From Hydractinia symbiolongicarpus (lineage: Eukaryota; Cnidaria; Hydrozoa; Anthoathecata; Hydractiniidae): a stretch of DNA of 64,000 bases. A program made the position numbers and the translations under genes. The notes beneath the pieces were generated by a model that saw only the letters and a program-made list of their open reading frames with translations, was not told the origin of the DNA and made no database searches. Positions 32,501 to 44,900 of this stretch are shown here, piece by piece. The DNA is taken from assembly GCF_029227915.1 (NCBI RefSeq), contig NC_079887.1:20207650-20271649 (forward strand), in the 5' to 3' direction. The first letter of the stretch is position 1. Each line of letters opens with the position of its first letter.

Positions 32501-34502
32501 AATGATAATCACCCACTCACCCATCCACTCACCCACCCACCCGCACCAGCTTGCTTGCTTCTTTCTCGAGCTTTTTATTTTTTCTGCAGAAAATATTTCT
32601 TCAAAACAAGGGAAGGCACTAAAAATCATATCCACAACTTGTGTAACGCTGACGAAAAAATTAATCAAAAATTAAATTTTTATTCAGGTTTTGAAACTTA
32701 TATGTCTGCAGTGTTACGTCAATAACGGCTTTAAAGCGAAGTTGTTGGATTATTATAGAAAAGAAGTCTTGCATGTATGTACGCAATTGTCTTAATTTTT
32801 GATCGATTTATAAGGTGAGGCTGATTACATGGGAGCACAGCTTACAAAAGGCATTGATCATGACTGATTTAGGATCTTTGGTTTTGAATAGTGGCTGCCA
32901 CATTTAAGTCAGTGTAAAAGATATCATAAATAAGATAAATCTGCAACCAGTTGAATAAGATGAATCTGTAGATACGACCCTGTATGAAGTTTTATGTTAC
33001 GAAACTTTGCAGGTTCCATAGGTATGACCGGACTGACACTATACAAAACAACATCATCTTCAAATATTTTCAATTTGATTCTTGACAACACTGAAGTTAA
33101 AGCAAACCGTCAAAATAAATAATTTTTTAAGCATTTCTTTAATTTTGTGTATATTTGGGATCATTTATGTTATTTAGACCTATGGCTTTGAGCATTTGTT
33201 GACGCTGGATAATTTGGAACGTCTTGGACTTCTGCGCAGCAGCGGCTCACGTGCATCATATTCCACATTAAAAAAGTCGTTGAAGTTGGTTGTCGATGAT
33301 GTACAGGAACAAGTGAGCGATTTTTGGGGGGATCATCTTTTGTGCAGATCATAACGTATCTGTTACTTCTTGCTACTTTGTTTATTATGTTCCTCTTTTT
33401 ATTTTGTTTTATTCTTTGTTTCGTAGAATCCGAACGATATCGCATACGTCCATTCTGGGTATGCGCCACTATCTGTGAGACTTGCACAATTTTTGGAACG
33501 TCAGTCTGGTTGGCGTGGCTTAGAAGAACTTTTAAAGCAATTGCCTGGACAAACCATTGAAGAAAAGCAATACATACCTCCAGCATTGCTTAAAAAAGGT
33601 TGGTTAATTTTGGAATATAAATATCCTTGGTAACTAAAATACGTTTATCGATCGCAGACGTTCTAGATTTTTACTCAAGAGAGTTATTTTTGAGTCTAAA
33701 AGAAAATATGAATTAAAAATCATATCCCGTAAATATATCGAATGATATAATTAAAGTTGTCACGTGACATGTTAACCACGTGATGTAACATCATTTCCCT
33801 TTTTTTTAGCTCCCGCAAGTCAAGGCATGGGTGGCTCACATTTCGAAGGGCCACCCAAAGTGACGCTAGTGTATTTTTTAGGAGGTTGTACGTATTCTGA
33901 AATCGCAGCGTTAAGATTTCTTGCACAGCAGGAGAACGGTAAGTAATGAAACTTAAATTTGTACAAAATATTTTTGTCACGATATTTTTAGAATTGATCG
34001 ATGACGTTTTTATTAAATTTGTTTTCCCCTTAAATTCGACCATGACTCGATCGATAGCCATTCATTTAAATTTATTTTGAAACAATAACACAAATTTGAT
34101 ATGAAATAATGATATTGAGCATGTACTTAGAATTTCATGACATTTGTATGAAATCTTTTCAGCCATTTTTCACTTTTTCCCGCTTCTCAGTGATGTTATT
34201 TCTTCGTCGATTTGTTTACATCACGTGGGTATAAATCAATCTTATTGAATAAATTTCAATTGATTGACGAAAAAGTAGAAAGCAATTCTAGTAATTTTAT
34301 AATGGTGGGTGTAAAAATCTAAATCAAATAAAACGGAGCTCCACGGCACTAAAACGTGATTGGTTGAACAGAATAGCTTTGAACCTGTTTTGTTTTTGTA
34401 GCGTCTACGGATTATGTAATTGCAACGACGAGAATCATAAGTGGGAAAGATCTCATTGAATCTGTCATGGCGAGGGTTGATAAAGCTCCTGTAAACGGAT
34501 AA
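16748..34502 (+). CDS. VPS33A: VPS33A, SM-family subunit of HOPS/CORVET tethering complexes
   Basis: Complete 16-exon gene, 616 residues (human VPS33A is 596). Exons: 16748-16846, 17788-17853, 18117-18244, 21760-21844, 22279-22383, 24486-24602, 25163-25337, 25793-25998, 26116-26206, 26321-26395, 32307-32386, 32688-32774, 33178-33312, 33427-33598, 33810-33938, 34402-34502. All introns are GT-AG and the phases agree throughout. Family signatures in order: [20 protein letters not shown] at the N-terminus, [28 protein letters not shown]-like [92 protein letters not shown] and [20 protein letters not shown] near the end. VPS33A is a Sec1/Munc18 protein that binds SNAREs and, inside HOPS and CORVET, drives endosome and lysosome fusion. 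VPS33B is less likely, because these motifs follow VPS33A closely. Introns of up to 5.9 kb carry many transposons. Confidence 0.97.
17500..17668. repeat. ATA/TAA trinucleotide microsatellite
   Basis: A run of AAT units with occasional TCA, TAG and CAT variants in VPS33A intron 1. The isoleucine-rich frame read from it is an artefact. Confidence 0.95.
18911..19112 (+). repeat. 202-bp interspersed repeat, copy 1
   Basis: Almost identical to 22680-22881: both begin TATATATTGATTCAGAAATC and end TTTTTAAATTTTGC. It lies in VPS33A intron 3. The first 26 bases are nearly palindromic. Confidence 0.85.
19508..19582. repeat. Long imperfect hairpin
   Basis: Arms of about 35 bases (19508-19542 and 19547-19582) pair with very few mismatches around a 4-base loop. 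AT-rich, in VPS33A intron 3. Possibly a MITE end or fold-back element. Confidence 0.6.
20241..20590. repeat. Three degenerate tandem copies of an about 125-bp unit
   Basis: Units start near 20241, 20366 and 20492. Each has GTTTCCTGTGTTT or a variant, AGTTTTTTTT, GGTATTATGCCTA, a TGTGCGACA-like word and TTAACAACGG. Related words recur at about 20800 and 30935, so this may be a dispersed satellite-like transposon. Confidence 0.5.
22680..22881 (+). repeat. 202-bp interspersed repeat, copy 2
   Basis: Same orientation as, and nearly identical to, 18911-19112, inside VPS33A intron 5. High identity in two neighbouring introns implies recent mobility. Confidence 0.85.
23345..23806. mobile_element. 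hAT-like non-autonomous element, CAGGGTG-type end
   Basis: The right end at 23806, read on the minus strand, starts CAGGGTGACCACTAATAAAA, followed by repeated CTTAAGGAGA-type words. The left end (GTGGTAACCACTCCTCCTTAA) is only a diverged match. Internal CTCCTTAATT words occur on both sides. It lies in VPS33A intron 5. Confidence 0.45.
24869..24894. repeat. Perfect 12-bp hairpin
   Basis: ATAATACACTAT and its exact complement with a 2-base loop, in VPS33A intron 6. No function evident. Confidence 0.6.
25456..25723. mobile_element. Small hAT-like MITE with CAGGGTG ends
   Basis: The left end is CAGGGTGCCTACACAT; the right end, read in complement, is CAGGGTGGCCTCAAATTTG. Length 268 bp, non-coding, inside VPS33A intron 7. 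Related in its CTCCTTAATT words to the element at 23345-23806. Confidence 0.55.
28114..28766. mobile_element. MITE with about 38-bp terminal inverted repeats, carrying a nested SINE
   Basis: The left end (GAACTGATAATTAGCCAGTA...ATAGTTAGCCG) and the complement of the right end (GAACTGATAATTAACCTGTA...ATAGTTAGCCG) align over about 38 bases with a few mismatches. It is non-coding and holds the SINE at 28161-28318. It sits in the 5.9-kb intron 10 of VPS33A. Confidence 0.65.
28161..28318 (+). repeat. tRNA-derived SINE with intact A and B boxes
   Basis: Starts GGCGCCATAGCTTGGTGG. Box A-like TAGCTTGGTGG (28168-28178) and box B GGTTCGATTTC (28211-28221) are 32 bases apart, right for an internal pol III promoter. 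The body shares AATTGGGTCTGCAT and GAGCATTAAATACTCTAG with 12423-12652. The 3' part is not tRNA-like, which marks a SINE rather than a tRNA gene. Confidence 0.7.
30270..30707. mobile_element. MITE with CAGTA..CCGATAACTCGAAC inverted repeats
   Basis: The left end CAGTACACTCCCGATAACTC and the complement of the right end CAGTATACTTCCGATAACTC match at 22 of 24 positions when extended by GAAC. The interior has many GTTCGAGTTAT words in both orientations. The ends resemble pogo/Tigger-type non-autonomous elements. Confidence 0.7.
31740..32225. mobile_element. TTCGCGAA-rich element, possible MITE with a captured frame
   Basis: Flanks rich in TTCGCGAAA, GCGAATC and TTCGCC words in opposite orientations enclose a 76-codon open frame on the minus strand (31883-32113). 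Similar words occur at 43860-43950 and 50811-51170, suggesting a dispersed family. The borders are not exact. Confidence 0.4.
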
Positions 34503-35011
34503 ATTATTGTTATTAGTATTTTTCATGTTATAACGTTTATATTCCTATCTTCCAATAAGTTGTTTGCAGACAAGTTCTTCCATTCTCGAGTCACTAAATG
34601 AGACTTTTTATAGCCGTAATGCCCTCGGTTGGAGCGTTTTAGACATTTCTTAGTTTTTGCGGATTGGTTGGCTGATACTAGCGGTCGTCGTCTTTTGGTA
34701 CTGCACTTTGTCTGCGCTCCGAATACAGAATGATAGTTCAACAGAGGTAATTTAATAATATGACTTATACATGCAACTTTTAAAGGCTAGATTTATATCT
34801 AGCGATATGTTATTTTGAATTCAAAATTTTTTATAAAATTATATAAACTCTGTATATAATATATGCATTGTATATTTTATGTAATCTTGTGGATGTTGTT
34901 ATTGTAGAAAGATTATGATGTTTTGTTAGATCCTACTCGCGCTCGTACTTTTTAACTTTCCTACAATTTTCCAACAACTAACCGTCAATCCCACGTTGTA
35001 ACAACCTAGCT
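34503..35011. other. VPS33A 3' flank, no gene seen
   Basis: No AATAAA poly(A) signal was found within about 500 bases of the stop. AT-rich from 34780 on, ending at the minisatellite border. Confidence 0.4.
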
Positions 35012-38000
35012 ACTCAGTGTTCGAGCAACCGTGTCATCGCTCAGTGTTCGAGCCATTGTATCATCGCTCAGTGTTCGAGCCATTGTATCATCGCTCAGTG
35101 TTCGAGCAATTGTATCATCGCTCAGTGTTTGAGCCATTGTATCATCGCTCAGCGTTCGAGCAATTGTATCATCGCTCAGTGTTCGAGCCATTGTATCATC
35201 GCTCAGTGTTCGAGCAATTGTATCATCGCTCAGTGTTTGAGCCATTGTATCATCGCTCAGCGTTCGAGCAATTGTATCATCGCTCAGCGTTCGAGCAATT
35301 GTATCATCACTTAGTGTTCGAGCAATTGTATCATCGCTCAGTGTTCGAGCCATTGTATCATCGCTCAGTGTTCGAGCCATTGTATCATCGCTCAGTGTTC
35401 GAGCAATTGTATCATCGCTCAGTGTTCAAGCCAATGTATCATCGCTCAGCGATCGAGCAATGGTATCATCGCTCAGTTTTCGAGCCATTGTATCATCGCT
35501 CAGTGTTCGAGCCATTGTATCATCGCTCAGTGTTCGAGCCATTGTATCATCGCTCAGCGTTCGAGCAATGGTATCATCGCTCAGTGCTTGAGTCATTGTA
35601 TCATCGCTCAGTTTTGAGCCATTGTATCATCTCTCAGCGTTCGAGCAATTGTATCATCACTTAGTGTTCGAGCAATTGTATCATCGCTCAGTGTTCGAGC
35701 CATTGTATCATCGCTCAGTGTTCGAGCCATTGTATCATCGCTCAGTGTTCGAGCAATTGTATCATCGCTCAGTGTTCGAGCCAATGTATCATCGCTCAGT
35801 GTTCTAGCAATCGTATCATCGCTCAGTGTTCGAGCAATTGTATCATCGCTCAGTGTTCGAGCAATTGTATCATCGCTCAGTGTTTGAGCCATTGTATCAT
35901 CGCTCAGCGTTCGAGCAATGGTATCATCGCTCAGTGTTCGAGCCATTGTATCATCGCTCAGTGTTCGAGCCATTGTATCATCGCTCAGTGTTCGAGCAAT
36001 TGTATCATTGCTCAGTGTTCGAGCCAATGTATCATCGCTCAGTGTTCTAGCAATCGTATCATCGCTCAGTGTTCGAGCAATTGTATCATCGCTCAGTGTT
36101 TGAGCCATTGTATCATCGCTCAGCGTTCGAGCAATTGTATCATCGCTCAGTGTTCGAGCCATTGTATCATCGCTCAGTGTTCGAGCAATTGTATCATCGC
36201 TCAGTGTTTGAGCCATTGTATCATCGCTCAGCGTTCGAGCAATTGTATCATCGCTCAGCGTTCGAGCAATTGTATCATCACTTAGTGTTCGAGCAATTGT
36301 ATCATCGCTCAGTGTTCGAGCCATTGTATCATCGCTCAGTGTTCGAGCCATTGTATCATCGCTCAGTGTTCGAGCAATTGTATCATCGCTCAGTGTTCGA
36401 GCCAATGTATCATCGCTCAGCGTTCGAGCAATGGTATCATCGCTCAGTTTTCGAGCCATTGTATCATCGCTCAGTGTTCGAGCCATTGTATCATCGCTCA
36501 GTGTTCGAGCCATTGTATCATCGCTCAGCGTTCGAGCAATGGTATCATCGCTCAGTGTTTGAGTCATTGTATCATCGCTCAGTTTTGAGCCATTGTATCA
36601 TCTCTCAGCGTTCGAGCAATTGTATCATCACTTAGTGTTCGAGCAATTGTATCATCGCTCAGTGTTCGAGCCATTGTATCATCGCTCAGTGTTCGAGCCA
36701 TTGTATCATCGCTCAGTGTTCGAGCAATTGTATCATCGCTCAGTGTTCGAGCCAATGTATCATCGCTCAGTGTTCTAGCAATCGTATCATCGCTCAGTGT
36801 TCGAGCAATTGTATCATCGCTCAGTGTTCGAGCAATTGTATCATCGCTCAGTGTTTGAGCCATTGTATCATCGCTCAGCGTTCGAGCAATGGTATCATCG
36901 CTCAGTGTTCGAGCCATTGTATCATCGCTCAGTGTTCGAGCCATTGTATCATCGCTCAGTGTTCGAGCAATTGTATCATTGCTCAGTGTTCGAGCCAATG
37001 TATCATCGCTCAGTGTTCTAGCAATCGTATCATCGCTCAGTGTTCGAGCAATTGTATCATTGCTCAGTGTTCGAGCCAATGTATCATCGCTCAGTGTTCT
37101 AGCAATCGTATCATCGCTCAGTGTTCGAGCAATTGTATCATCGCTCAGTGTTTGAGCCATTGTATCATCGCTCAGCGTTCGAGCAATTGTATCATCGCTC
37201 AGTGTTCGAGCCATTGTATCATCGCTCAGTGTTCGAGCAATTGTATCATCGCTCAGTGTTTGAGCCATTGTATCATCGCTCAGCGTTCGAGCAATTGTAT
37301 CATCGCTCAGCGTTCGAGCAATTGTATCATCACTTAGTGTTCGAGCAATTGTATCATCGCTCAGTGTTCGAGCCATTGTATCATCGCTCAGTGTTCGAGC
37401 CATTGTATCATCGCTCAGTGTTCGAGCAATTGTATCATCGCTCAGTGTTCGAGCCAATGTATCATCGCTCAGCGTTCGAGCAATGGTATCATCGCTCAGT
37501 TTTCGAGCCATTGTATCATCGCTCAGTGTTCGAGCCATTGTATCATCGCTCAGTGTTCGAGCCATTGTATCATCGCTCAGCGTTCGAGCAATGGTATCAT
37601 CGCTCAGTGTTTGAGTCATTGTATCATCGCTCAGTTTTGAGCCATTGTATCATCTCTCAGCGTTCGAGCAATTGTATCATCACTTAGTGTTCGAGCAATT
37701 GTATCATCGCTCAGTGTTCGAGCCATTGTATCATCGCTCAGTGTTCGAGCCATTGTATCATCGCTCAGTGTTCGAGCAATTGTATCATCGCTCAGTGTTC
37801 GAGCCAATGTATCATCGCTCAGTGTTCTAGCAATCGTATCATCGCTCAGTGTTCGAGCAATTGTATCATCGCTCAGTGTTCGAGCAATTGTATCATCGCT
37901 CAGTGTTTGAGCCATTGTATCATCGCTCAGCGTTCGAGCAATGGTATCATCGCTCAGTGTTCGAGCCATTGTATCATCGCTCAGTGTTCGAGCCATTGTA

Positions 38001-40770
38001 TCATCGCTCAGTGTTCGAGCAATTGTATCATTGCTCAGTGTTCGAGCCAATGTATCATCGCTCAGTGTTCTAGCAATCGTATCATCGCTCAGTGTTCGAG
38101 CAATTGTATCATCGCTCAGTGTTTGAGCCATTGTATCATCGCTCAGCGTTCGAGCAATTGTATCATCGCTCAGTGTTCGAGCAATGGTATCATCGCTCAG
38201 TGTTTGAGCAATGGTATCATCGCTCAGTGTTCTAGCCATTGTATCATCGCTCAGCGTTCGAGCAATGGTATCATCGCTCAGTGTTTGAGTCATTGTATCA
38301 TCGCTCAGTTTTGAGCCATTGTATCATCTCTCAGCGTTCGAGCAATTGTATCATCACTTAGTGTTCGAGCAATTGTATCATCGCTCAGTGTTCGAGCCAT
38401 TGTATCATCGCTCAGTGTTCGAGCCATTGTATCATCGCTCAGTGTTCGAGCAATTGTATCATCGCTCAGTGTTCGAGCCAATGTATCATCGCTCAGTGTT
38501 CTAGCAATCGTATCATCGCTCAGTGTTCGAGCAATTGTATCATCGCTCAGTGTTCGAGCAATTGTATCATCGCTCAGTGTTTGAGCCATTGTATCATCGC
38601 TCAGCGTTCGAGCAATGGTATCATCGCTCAGTGTTCGAGCCATTGTATCATCGCTCAGTGTTCGAGCCATTGTATCATCGCTCAGTGTTCGAGCAATCGT
38701 ATCATCGCTCAGTGTTCGAGCCATTGTATCATCGCTCAGTGTTCGAGCAATTGTATCAACACTTAGTGTTCGAGCAATTGTATCATCACTTAGTGTTCGA
38801 GCAATTGTATCATCGCTCAGTGTTCGAGCCATTGTATCATCGCTCAGTGTTCGAGCAATTGTATCATCGCTCAGTGTTCGAGCCATTGTATCATCGCTCA
38901 GTGTTCGAGCAATGGTATCATCGCTCAGTGTTCGAGCCATTGTATCATCGCTCAGTGTTCGAGCCATTGTATCATCGCTCAGTGTTCGAGCCATTGTATC
39001 ATCGCTCAGTGTTCGAGCAATTGTATCATTGCTCAGTGTTCGAGCCAATGTATCATCGCTCAGTGTTCTAGCAATCGTATCATCGCTCAGTGTTCGAGCA
39101 ATTGTATCATCGCTCAGTGTTTGAGCCATTGTATCATCGCTCAGCGTTCGAGCAATTGTATCATCGCTCAGTGTTCGAGCCATTGTATCATCGCTCAGTG
39201 TTCGAGCAATGGAATCATCGCTCAGTGTTCGAGCAATCGTATCATCGCTCAGTGTTCGAGCCATTGTATCATCGCTCAGTGTTCGAGCAATTGTATCATC
39301 GCTCAGTGTTCGAGCCATTGTATTATCGCTCAGTGTTCGAGCAATCGTATCATCGCTCAGTGTTCGAGCCATTGTATCATCGCTCAGTGTTCGAGCAATT
39401 GTATCAACACTTAGTGTTCGAGCAATTGTATCATCACTTAGTGTTCGAGCAATTGTATCATCACTTAGTGTTCGAGCAATTGTATCATCGCTCAGTGTTC
39501 GAGCCATTGTATCATCGCTCAGTGTTCGAGCCATTGTATCATCGCTCAGTGTTCGAGCAATTGTATCATCGCTCAGTGTTCGAGCCATTGTATCATCGCT
39601 CAGTGTTCGAGCCATTGTATCATCGCTCAGTGTTCGAGCCATTGTATCATCGCTCAGTGTTCGAGCAATTGTATCATTGCTCAGTGTTCGAGCCAATGTA
39701 TCATCGCTCAGTGTTCTAGCAATCGTATCATCGCTCAGTGTTCGAGCAATTGTATCATCGCTCAGTGTTTGAGCCATTGTATCATCGCTCAGCGTTCGAG
39801 CAATTGTATCATCGCTCAGTGTTCGAGCCAATGTATCATCGCTCAGTGTTCGAGCAATGGAATCATCGCTCAGTGTTCGAGCAATCGTATCATCGCTCAG
39901 TGTTCGAGCCATTGTATCATAGCTCAGTGTTCGAGCAATTGTATCATCGCTCAGTGTTCGAGCCATTGTATCATCGCTCAGTGTTCGAGCAATCGTATCA
40001 TCGCTCAGTGTTCGAGCCATTGTATCATCGCTCAGTGTTCGAGCAATTGTATCAACACTTAGTGTTCGAGCAATTGTATCATCACTTAGTGTTCGAGCAA
40101 TTGTATCATCGCTCAGTGTTCGAGCCATTGTATCATCGCTCAGTGTTCGAGCAATTGTATCATCGCTCAGTGTTTGAGCCATTGTATCATCGCTCAGTGT
40201 TCGAGCAATGGTATCATCGCTCAGTGTTCGAGCCATTGTATCATCGCTCAGTGTTCGAGCCATTGTATCATCGCTCAGTGTTCGAGCCATTGTATCATCG
40301 CTCAGTGTTCGAGCAATTGTATCATTGCTCAGTGTTCGAGCCAATGTATCATCGCTCAGTGTTCTAGCAATCGTATCATCGCTCAGTGTTCGAGCAATTG
40401 TATCATCGCTCAGTGTTTGAGCCATTGTATCATCGCTCAGCGTTCGAGCAATTGTATCATCGCTCAGTGTTCGAGCCATTGTATCATCGCTCAGTGTTCG
40501 AGCAATGGAATCATCGCTCAGTGTTCGAGCAATCGTATCATCGCTCAGTGTTCGAGCCATTGTATCATCGCTCAGTGTTCGAGCAATTGTATCATCGCTC
40601 AGTGTTCGAGCCATTGTATCATCGCTCAGTGTTCGAGCAATCGTATCATCGCTCAGTGTTCTAGCCATTGTATCATCGCTCAGTGTTCGAGCAATTGTAT
40701 CAACACTTAGTGTTCGAGCAATTGTATCATCGCTCAGTGTTCGAGCAATTGTATCAGCGTTCAGTGTTAA
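35012..40770. repeat. 27-bp minisatellite with higher-order repeats, about 213 units
   Basis: Unit of 27 bases containing GTTCGAGCMATTGTATCATC then GCTCAGT, with point variants (CTTAGT, GTTCTAGC, GTTTGAGCC). A 26-base variant lacking one C (CAGTTTTGAGCC) recurs near 35611, 36582, 37634 and 38308, giving higher-order spacings of about 971, 1052 and 674 bases; 1052 equals 971 plus 81, and an 81-base internal duplication is visible near 37020-37110. From about 38.5 kb a different higher-order unit of 648 bases (24 units) repeats. Because 27 is divisible by three, several frames stay open on both strands (up to 787 codons, ARTLSDDTI or FEPLYHRSV repeats), but these are by-products. Confidence 0.97.
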
Positions 40771-41939
40771 TCACTGCTGGTGTGCTGAAAGATTAAACTG
40801 GACTTCCAATATGTATTTTCGTGATAGCAAGTGTTCGAATGAAATTGCAGAAAGTTTGAGTTTAATCAGGAAAGTAGAGGAGAAATTTGTTCAAAATGGG
40901 ACACTTTCCAATTATGTCGAGTTAACAAACAATACAACCTTCAAATGTATCCAGACACTTCAAAATTCCAATTATTCACATTATCTTACCCCCGCAACCC
41001 CCAGACAATGTTGGGCTCACGTTTTTTAAGGACAGAAGTTTGCTGATATGACTCTCCAACATTGTGTAAAGGGGGGGAGGGATAAAAAGAATCGTGATTC
41101 TGTATTTATTGCCTTTTTTACATTTAGGGCCAGTTTTTGCATTAGTTGTAGTTAGTTGTATTTAACTTAACTGCACTAATTTTGTCAAAGTAAGTTTGAA
41201 AATGGTATACAAAAATGTTAACTACAATGTTCACACACACCAAACTTCTTCCTGGGTGAATTACCGTTATATTTCTGAGCATGTCTTTTTTTGATTTATA
41301 CGTTTATCGTGAACAAATGTTATAAAAACGCATGTATGCAGTTATCATATACATTTATACCTAAAGTGTGCAGGGTCTTGTCTTGCAGTATAAAAACTAT
41401 TGCTATGTAAATCAGTATTAAACTATTTTGAACGCACACAAAAATACTCGGGTGCTGGAGTCTTTATTGGTCCCGTTTTACGCAACCTTTCTATGTAATG
41501 ACTTTGCAGGTAAAAATTTTATTCGCTCCTAAATTTGTCAATAAATATGAAAGGTATTTAACTTGTTTTTAATGTTACAAAAAATATTTCTTAAAATATG
41601 TTATGTTCCACGCTGTGTAAACCATAAACATGGTACCATCGTATACACAACTTCACTGTTTTTTGCAGCTGGGGGTGGTTCGCTCATTAATTATTCATAA
41701 CTCACTCAATTCTGCATGATTTTGACTTCATTGCAAACAATCTGCACAACTTACAAAAAAAAGACGAAATAAAAAATACCGCGTTTTTTAGCAAACCAAA
41801 AAATCATATAATGTAGTGCTATTATGGATTTTGAATACCATTTAAGACTTGGGTTACATTACAGTATTTATTAATTGCAGAGAAAAAGGAGATTAAGCAA
41901 TCCGTGGAAATATTGCAGTATATCTCTCTAAAATTCAAT
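40771..41939. other. Between minisatellite and giant gene A
   Basis: One frame continues out of the minisatellite to a stop at 41029 through 85 unique codons (for example ESLSLIRKVEEKFVQNG), with no splice or family support. The rest is AT-rich. TTAATTGCAG at 41871-41880, 59 bases before the gene A start, could be a 5' UTR splice or trans-splice acceptor. Confidence 0.35.
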
Positions 41940-44900
41940 ATGGAGGTCGTTGTTGCAAGGAATAAATATTGGTTATTTTATTTTGTATTATTAGTTTTAG
42001 AAGGAGGTAAGCTTTCAATTTTTTTTGTTTGTTTTTGGACGGAAGTTTACATAACTCAATAATCAGACTGTTTATTCGTGTACGGTCTCGCTTTATTGGC
42101 GTTGGTGTTGTTGTTTATATTGTAATGTTCGAACGTTCGAAAACACATTATTGTATTTCTTAAAAAAACTGTTTACCATGAAAATAAGCAAACTATTGTT
42201 TTCACGTTGTAAATCTTTTTAATACGCACTCAATTCCTCGGATGATTTGTTCAATATTTAAAAATCCTAACAAAATTCAAGTTTTTGCAAACCGCAGACT
42301 AAAAAAATGTGGAACAGTTCAATGTAGGTACATTTGCAAATTCGCTAATTCGAACTATTAATTTAAAGTCATTTATTTATAAATAAACCTTTATTAAGCC
42401 ACATAAGTTTTGTCTCCATCTTCTTAATGCTTGCTTGTGAAACATTAAAACTGTTGTTTGCATTCAATCTGGCAACTAGAGAAATTTTGGTGCACGATAC
42501 GATATAAAAGGCATTAAAATATGGTATGGGAAGTAAAGCATCCGTACTGGACAATTCGTTAAAACTTATTTCTTTGCAAGGAGAATGACGCATTTGTAAT
42601 GTAACATAGCGTGAAAATTCGTGTCTGTCGGCTAGTGGTAGCTGATTTATAACTTTCTTGCTTTTGTTCGATGAGTGTTATCTTACGAACTTTTTACTAT
42701 GCATACATGATCCATTTTTTGTTTACAGTTCTTTGTAATACGTTTTATGGCAAACTCGTCCTGAAAATATCTGTCGCCAGCAAGAAAAATTCTGTCTTTG
42801 CACATCGTCCGACAATATTTGCGACGCGTCGGTCAACATACCTTAAAAAGGACGGTGACGTATTTCAAATACATATTCCCGGCATAGCAAGGAACAGCAC
42901 AGCTGATACCATATCATTCGAGTCGGTTCGATTCCCTGGTTACTTTCTGCGACATAAAAAGGTGGAAGTCGATTACAGGTTTCGCATAGCAAAGCCGACG
43001 GTGGACGATAAATATTTCAGTAAGTAGCTACATCCTGTTAAAAAAGCCTAGTCAATTTCTAAAAATTGAACGCTCCTAAGATTTCTCTAATTTCTAAAAT
43101 ATTCACGACAGAAATGTGAACTAATACAATATAAACTGTTTTGTCTATCTATACCGAAAAATATTACCCGAGGTCAAAAGTATAGACAGAGCTTCCGAGG
43201 TCGATACTCTGACCAAGGATAATATTTCTCAGAAGAGATGGATAAAACAGTTTATATTGTATATATTAACTGACAACTATTTTGTTTGGGTTTGTAGAAA
43301 CCAAGATTTTTTTCTAAAGATTTACTTTGGTCGTAAAAACCAGGTTTTGTTAAAAAAAAACGTTCAATTTGAATGTTATTGTTTTAATTTTTAAAACAAA
43401 GCATTCAAATAACCACATATAGAATCTTTTAAGACATTTTTAAAACAAAGTTTATTCTTCGTCAGAAGAGGAGTCTATGTTCTGCCCAGATTGCGAAAAC
43501 AGCCTGTTTATAAACAGGACGGCCGGATTATGTACGCATGGCCCGATTATGTTTTTTTTTTGCCCTGGCTATGTCGTGGTGACCGGATTATGAACGCTGA
43601 TATAATGCTGATATAATGACTGGCTAAGGCAGGCTGTGATTGGCATTTTCTTCGAACTTTTGTGAATGAACCATTGACGAATTATTGTCACATGCAATTT
43701 TTTTCTGCAAGATAAAACACCATTGAAAACTATGCATAGCGAAAGAAAATAGTCTCGGCGTAATTTTTTTCTGCAAGATAAAACACGCCATTGAAAACTT
43801 CGTATTTCACGAAACTAGATTTTGTGGATAGGTGGGTTCATTTCTGGGGATGACCTGAATTATTAATTTTTGCGGAAATTAAGTTTGGTGAAAAGTTATT
43901 AAACTTGCGAATTCCAAAATTTATTTTCCACGAAATTTCGTTTCATTTGAGAACAACAACAACTTTGCCGCCAGGGCTATTTGCTTGTCACGAATGATAT
44001 AAAATCCGGTAGGCCCCGATTATGTTCGTTCTATAATAAGTGAGAAATGATATTAGACTGTATGTCGTACATAAGCCGGCGTGCCCTGATTACATTGCCC
44101 TGGTTATGTATTTTCTGTCCTGTTTTTAACCGGGGCAAGCTGCCGTACACAATCAGGGTAGCGTTTATTATCCGGGCAGAACATCTATCCCATTTTTGAC
44201 AGAGTGTTTCGAAATTTTAGATTTACTGTATCTTGATTTTTCAGTCTGTATGTAGTATGCAGCTATGTTTTAAAGATTCTCTGTCAATGTTATTTGTCTA
44301 CATTTAAAACTACCATTTTGGTTGTTATGAGGTTAAAAAGTTATACCATGCTTTATAAAGCGAATTAGCGCTGCGGATTTTCCGTATAAACAGTTTGAAA
44401 ATGGCTATCAGTTAATAATGACAAATATAAACTTTCATAGATTCAGAGGCGACATTCAGAATACAACGTCATTCGGGTATCGAAGGTTCGGGAATGCTTC
44501 GCTTATTTGAAGACCCGTCGTATTATTTATGCGTTCGAAAATACAATTACGCTGACTCAGCATTGAAAGCGATGAAGAATGACAACACGGAAGATTTCCG
44601 CGCAAGATGTTCGTTTTTTATTCAAAAAATGAAACCAGAAAATGTAAATGATGCGGTCAAGAAATCAACACAAAACGATAAAAACAAACAGAAACTACAA
44701 ATAAGTAAACAAACAAACATTAAAAATGTTGTTAGACCTTTTGTAGCATCAAATATGCCACCCGAAATAGTGGGAGCACGAAAAGGGCAAGTATCGTCGA
44801 AAACAGGATCGAATCAGAGAGTTTCGCTTACTGCAGGTGCACGTGTCATTCCGAAAACGCAAGTTTTACCACAATACTCTGGACCAGCAAGAAAAGCTCA

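Noticed and set aside
35006-40710. Long repeat proteins (ARTLSDDTI or FEPLYHRSV repeats) in several frames
   Set aside because: The 27-base unit keeps all frames open by arithmetic, frames on both strands are equally open, and a frame-breaking 26-base unit is propagated with the higher-order repeats.
35012-40770. CRISPR-like array
   Set aside because: Units are contiguous with no spacers and lie in a eukaryotic genome.
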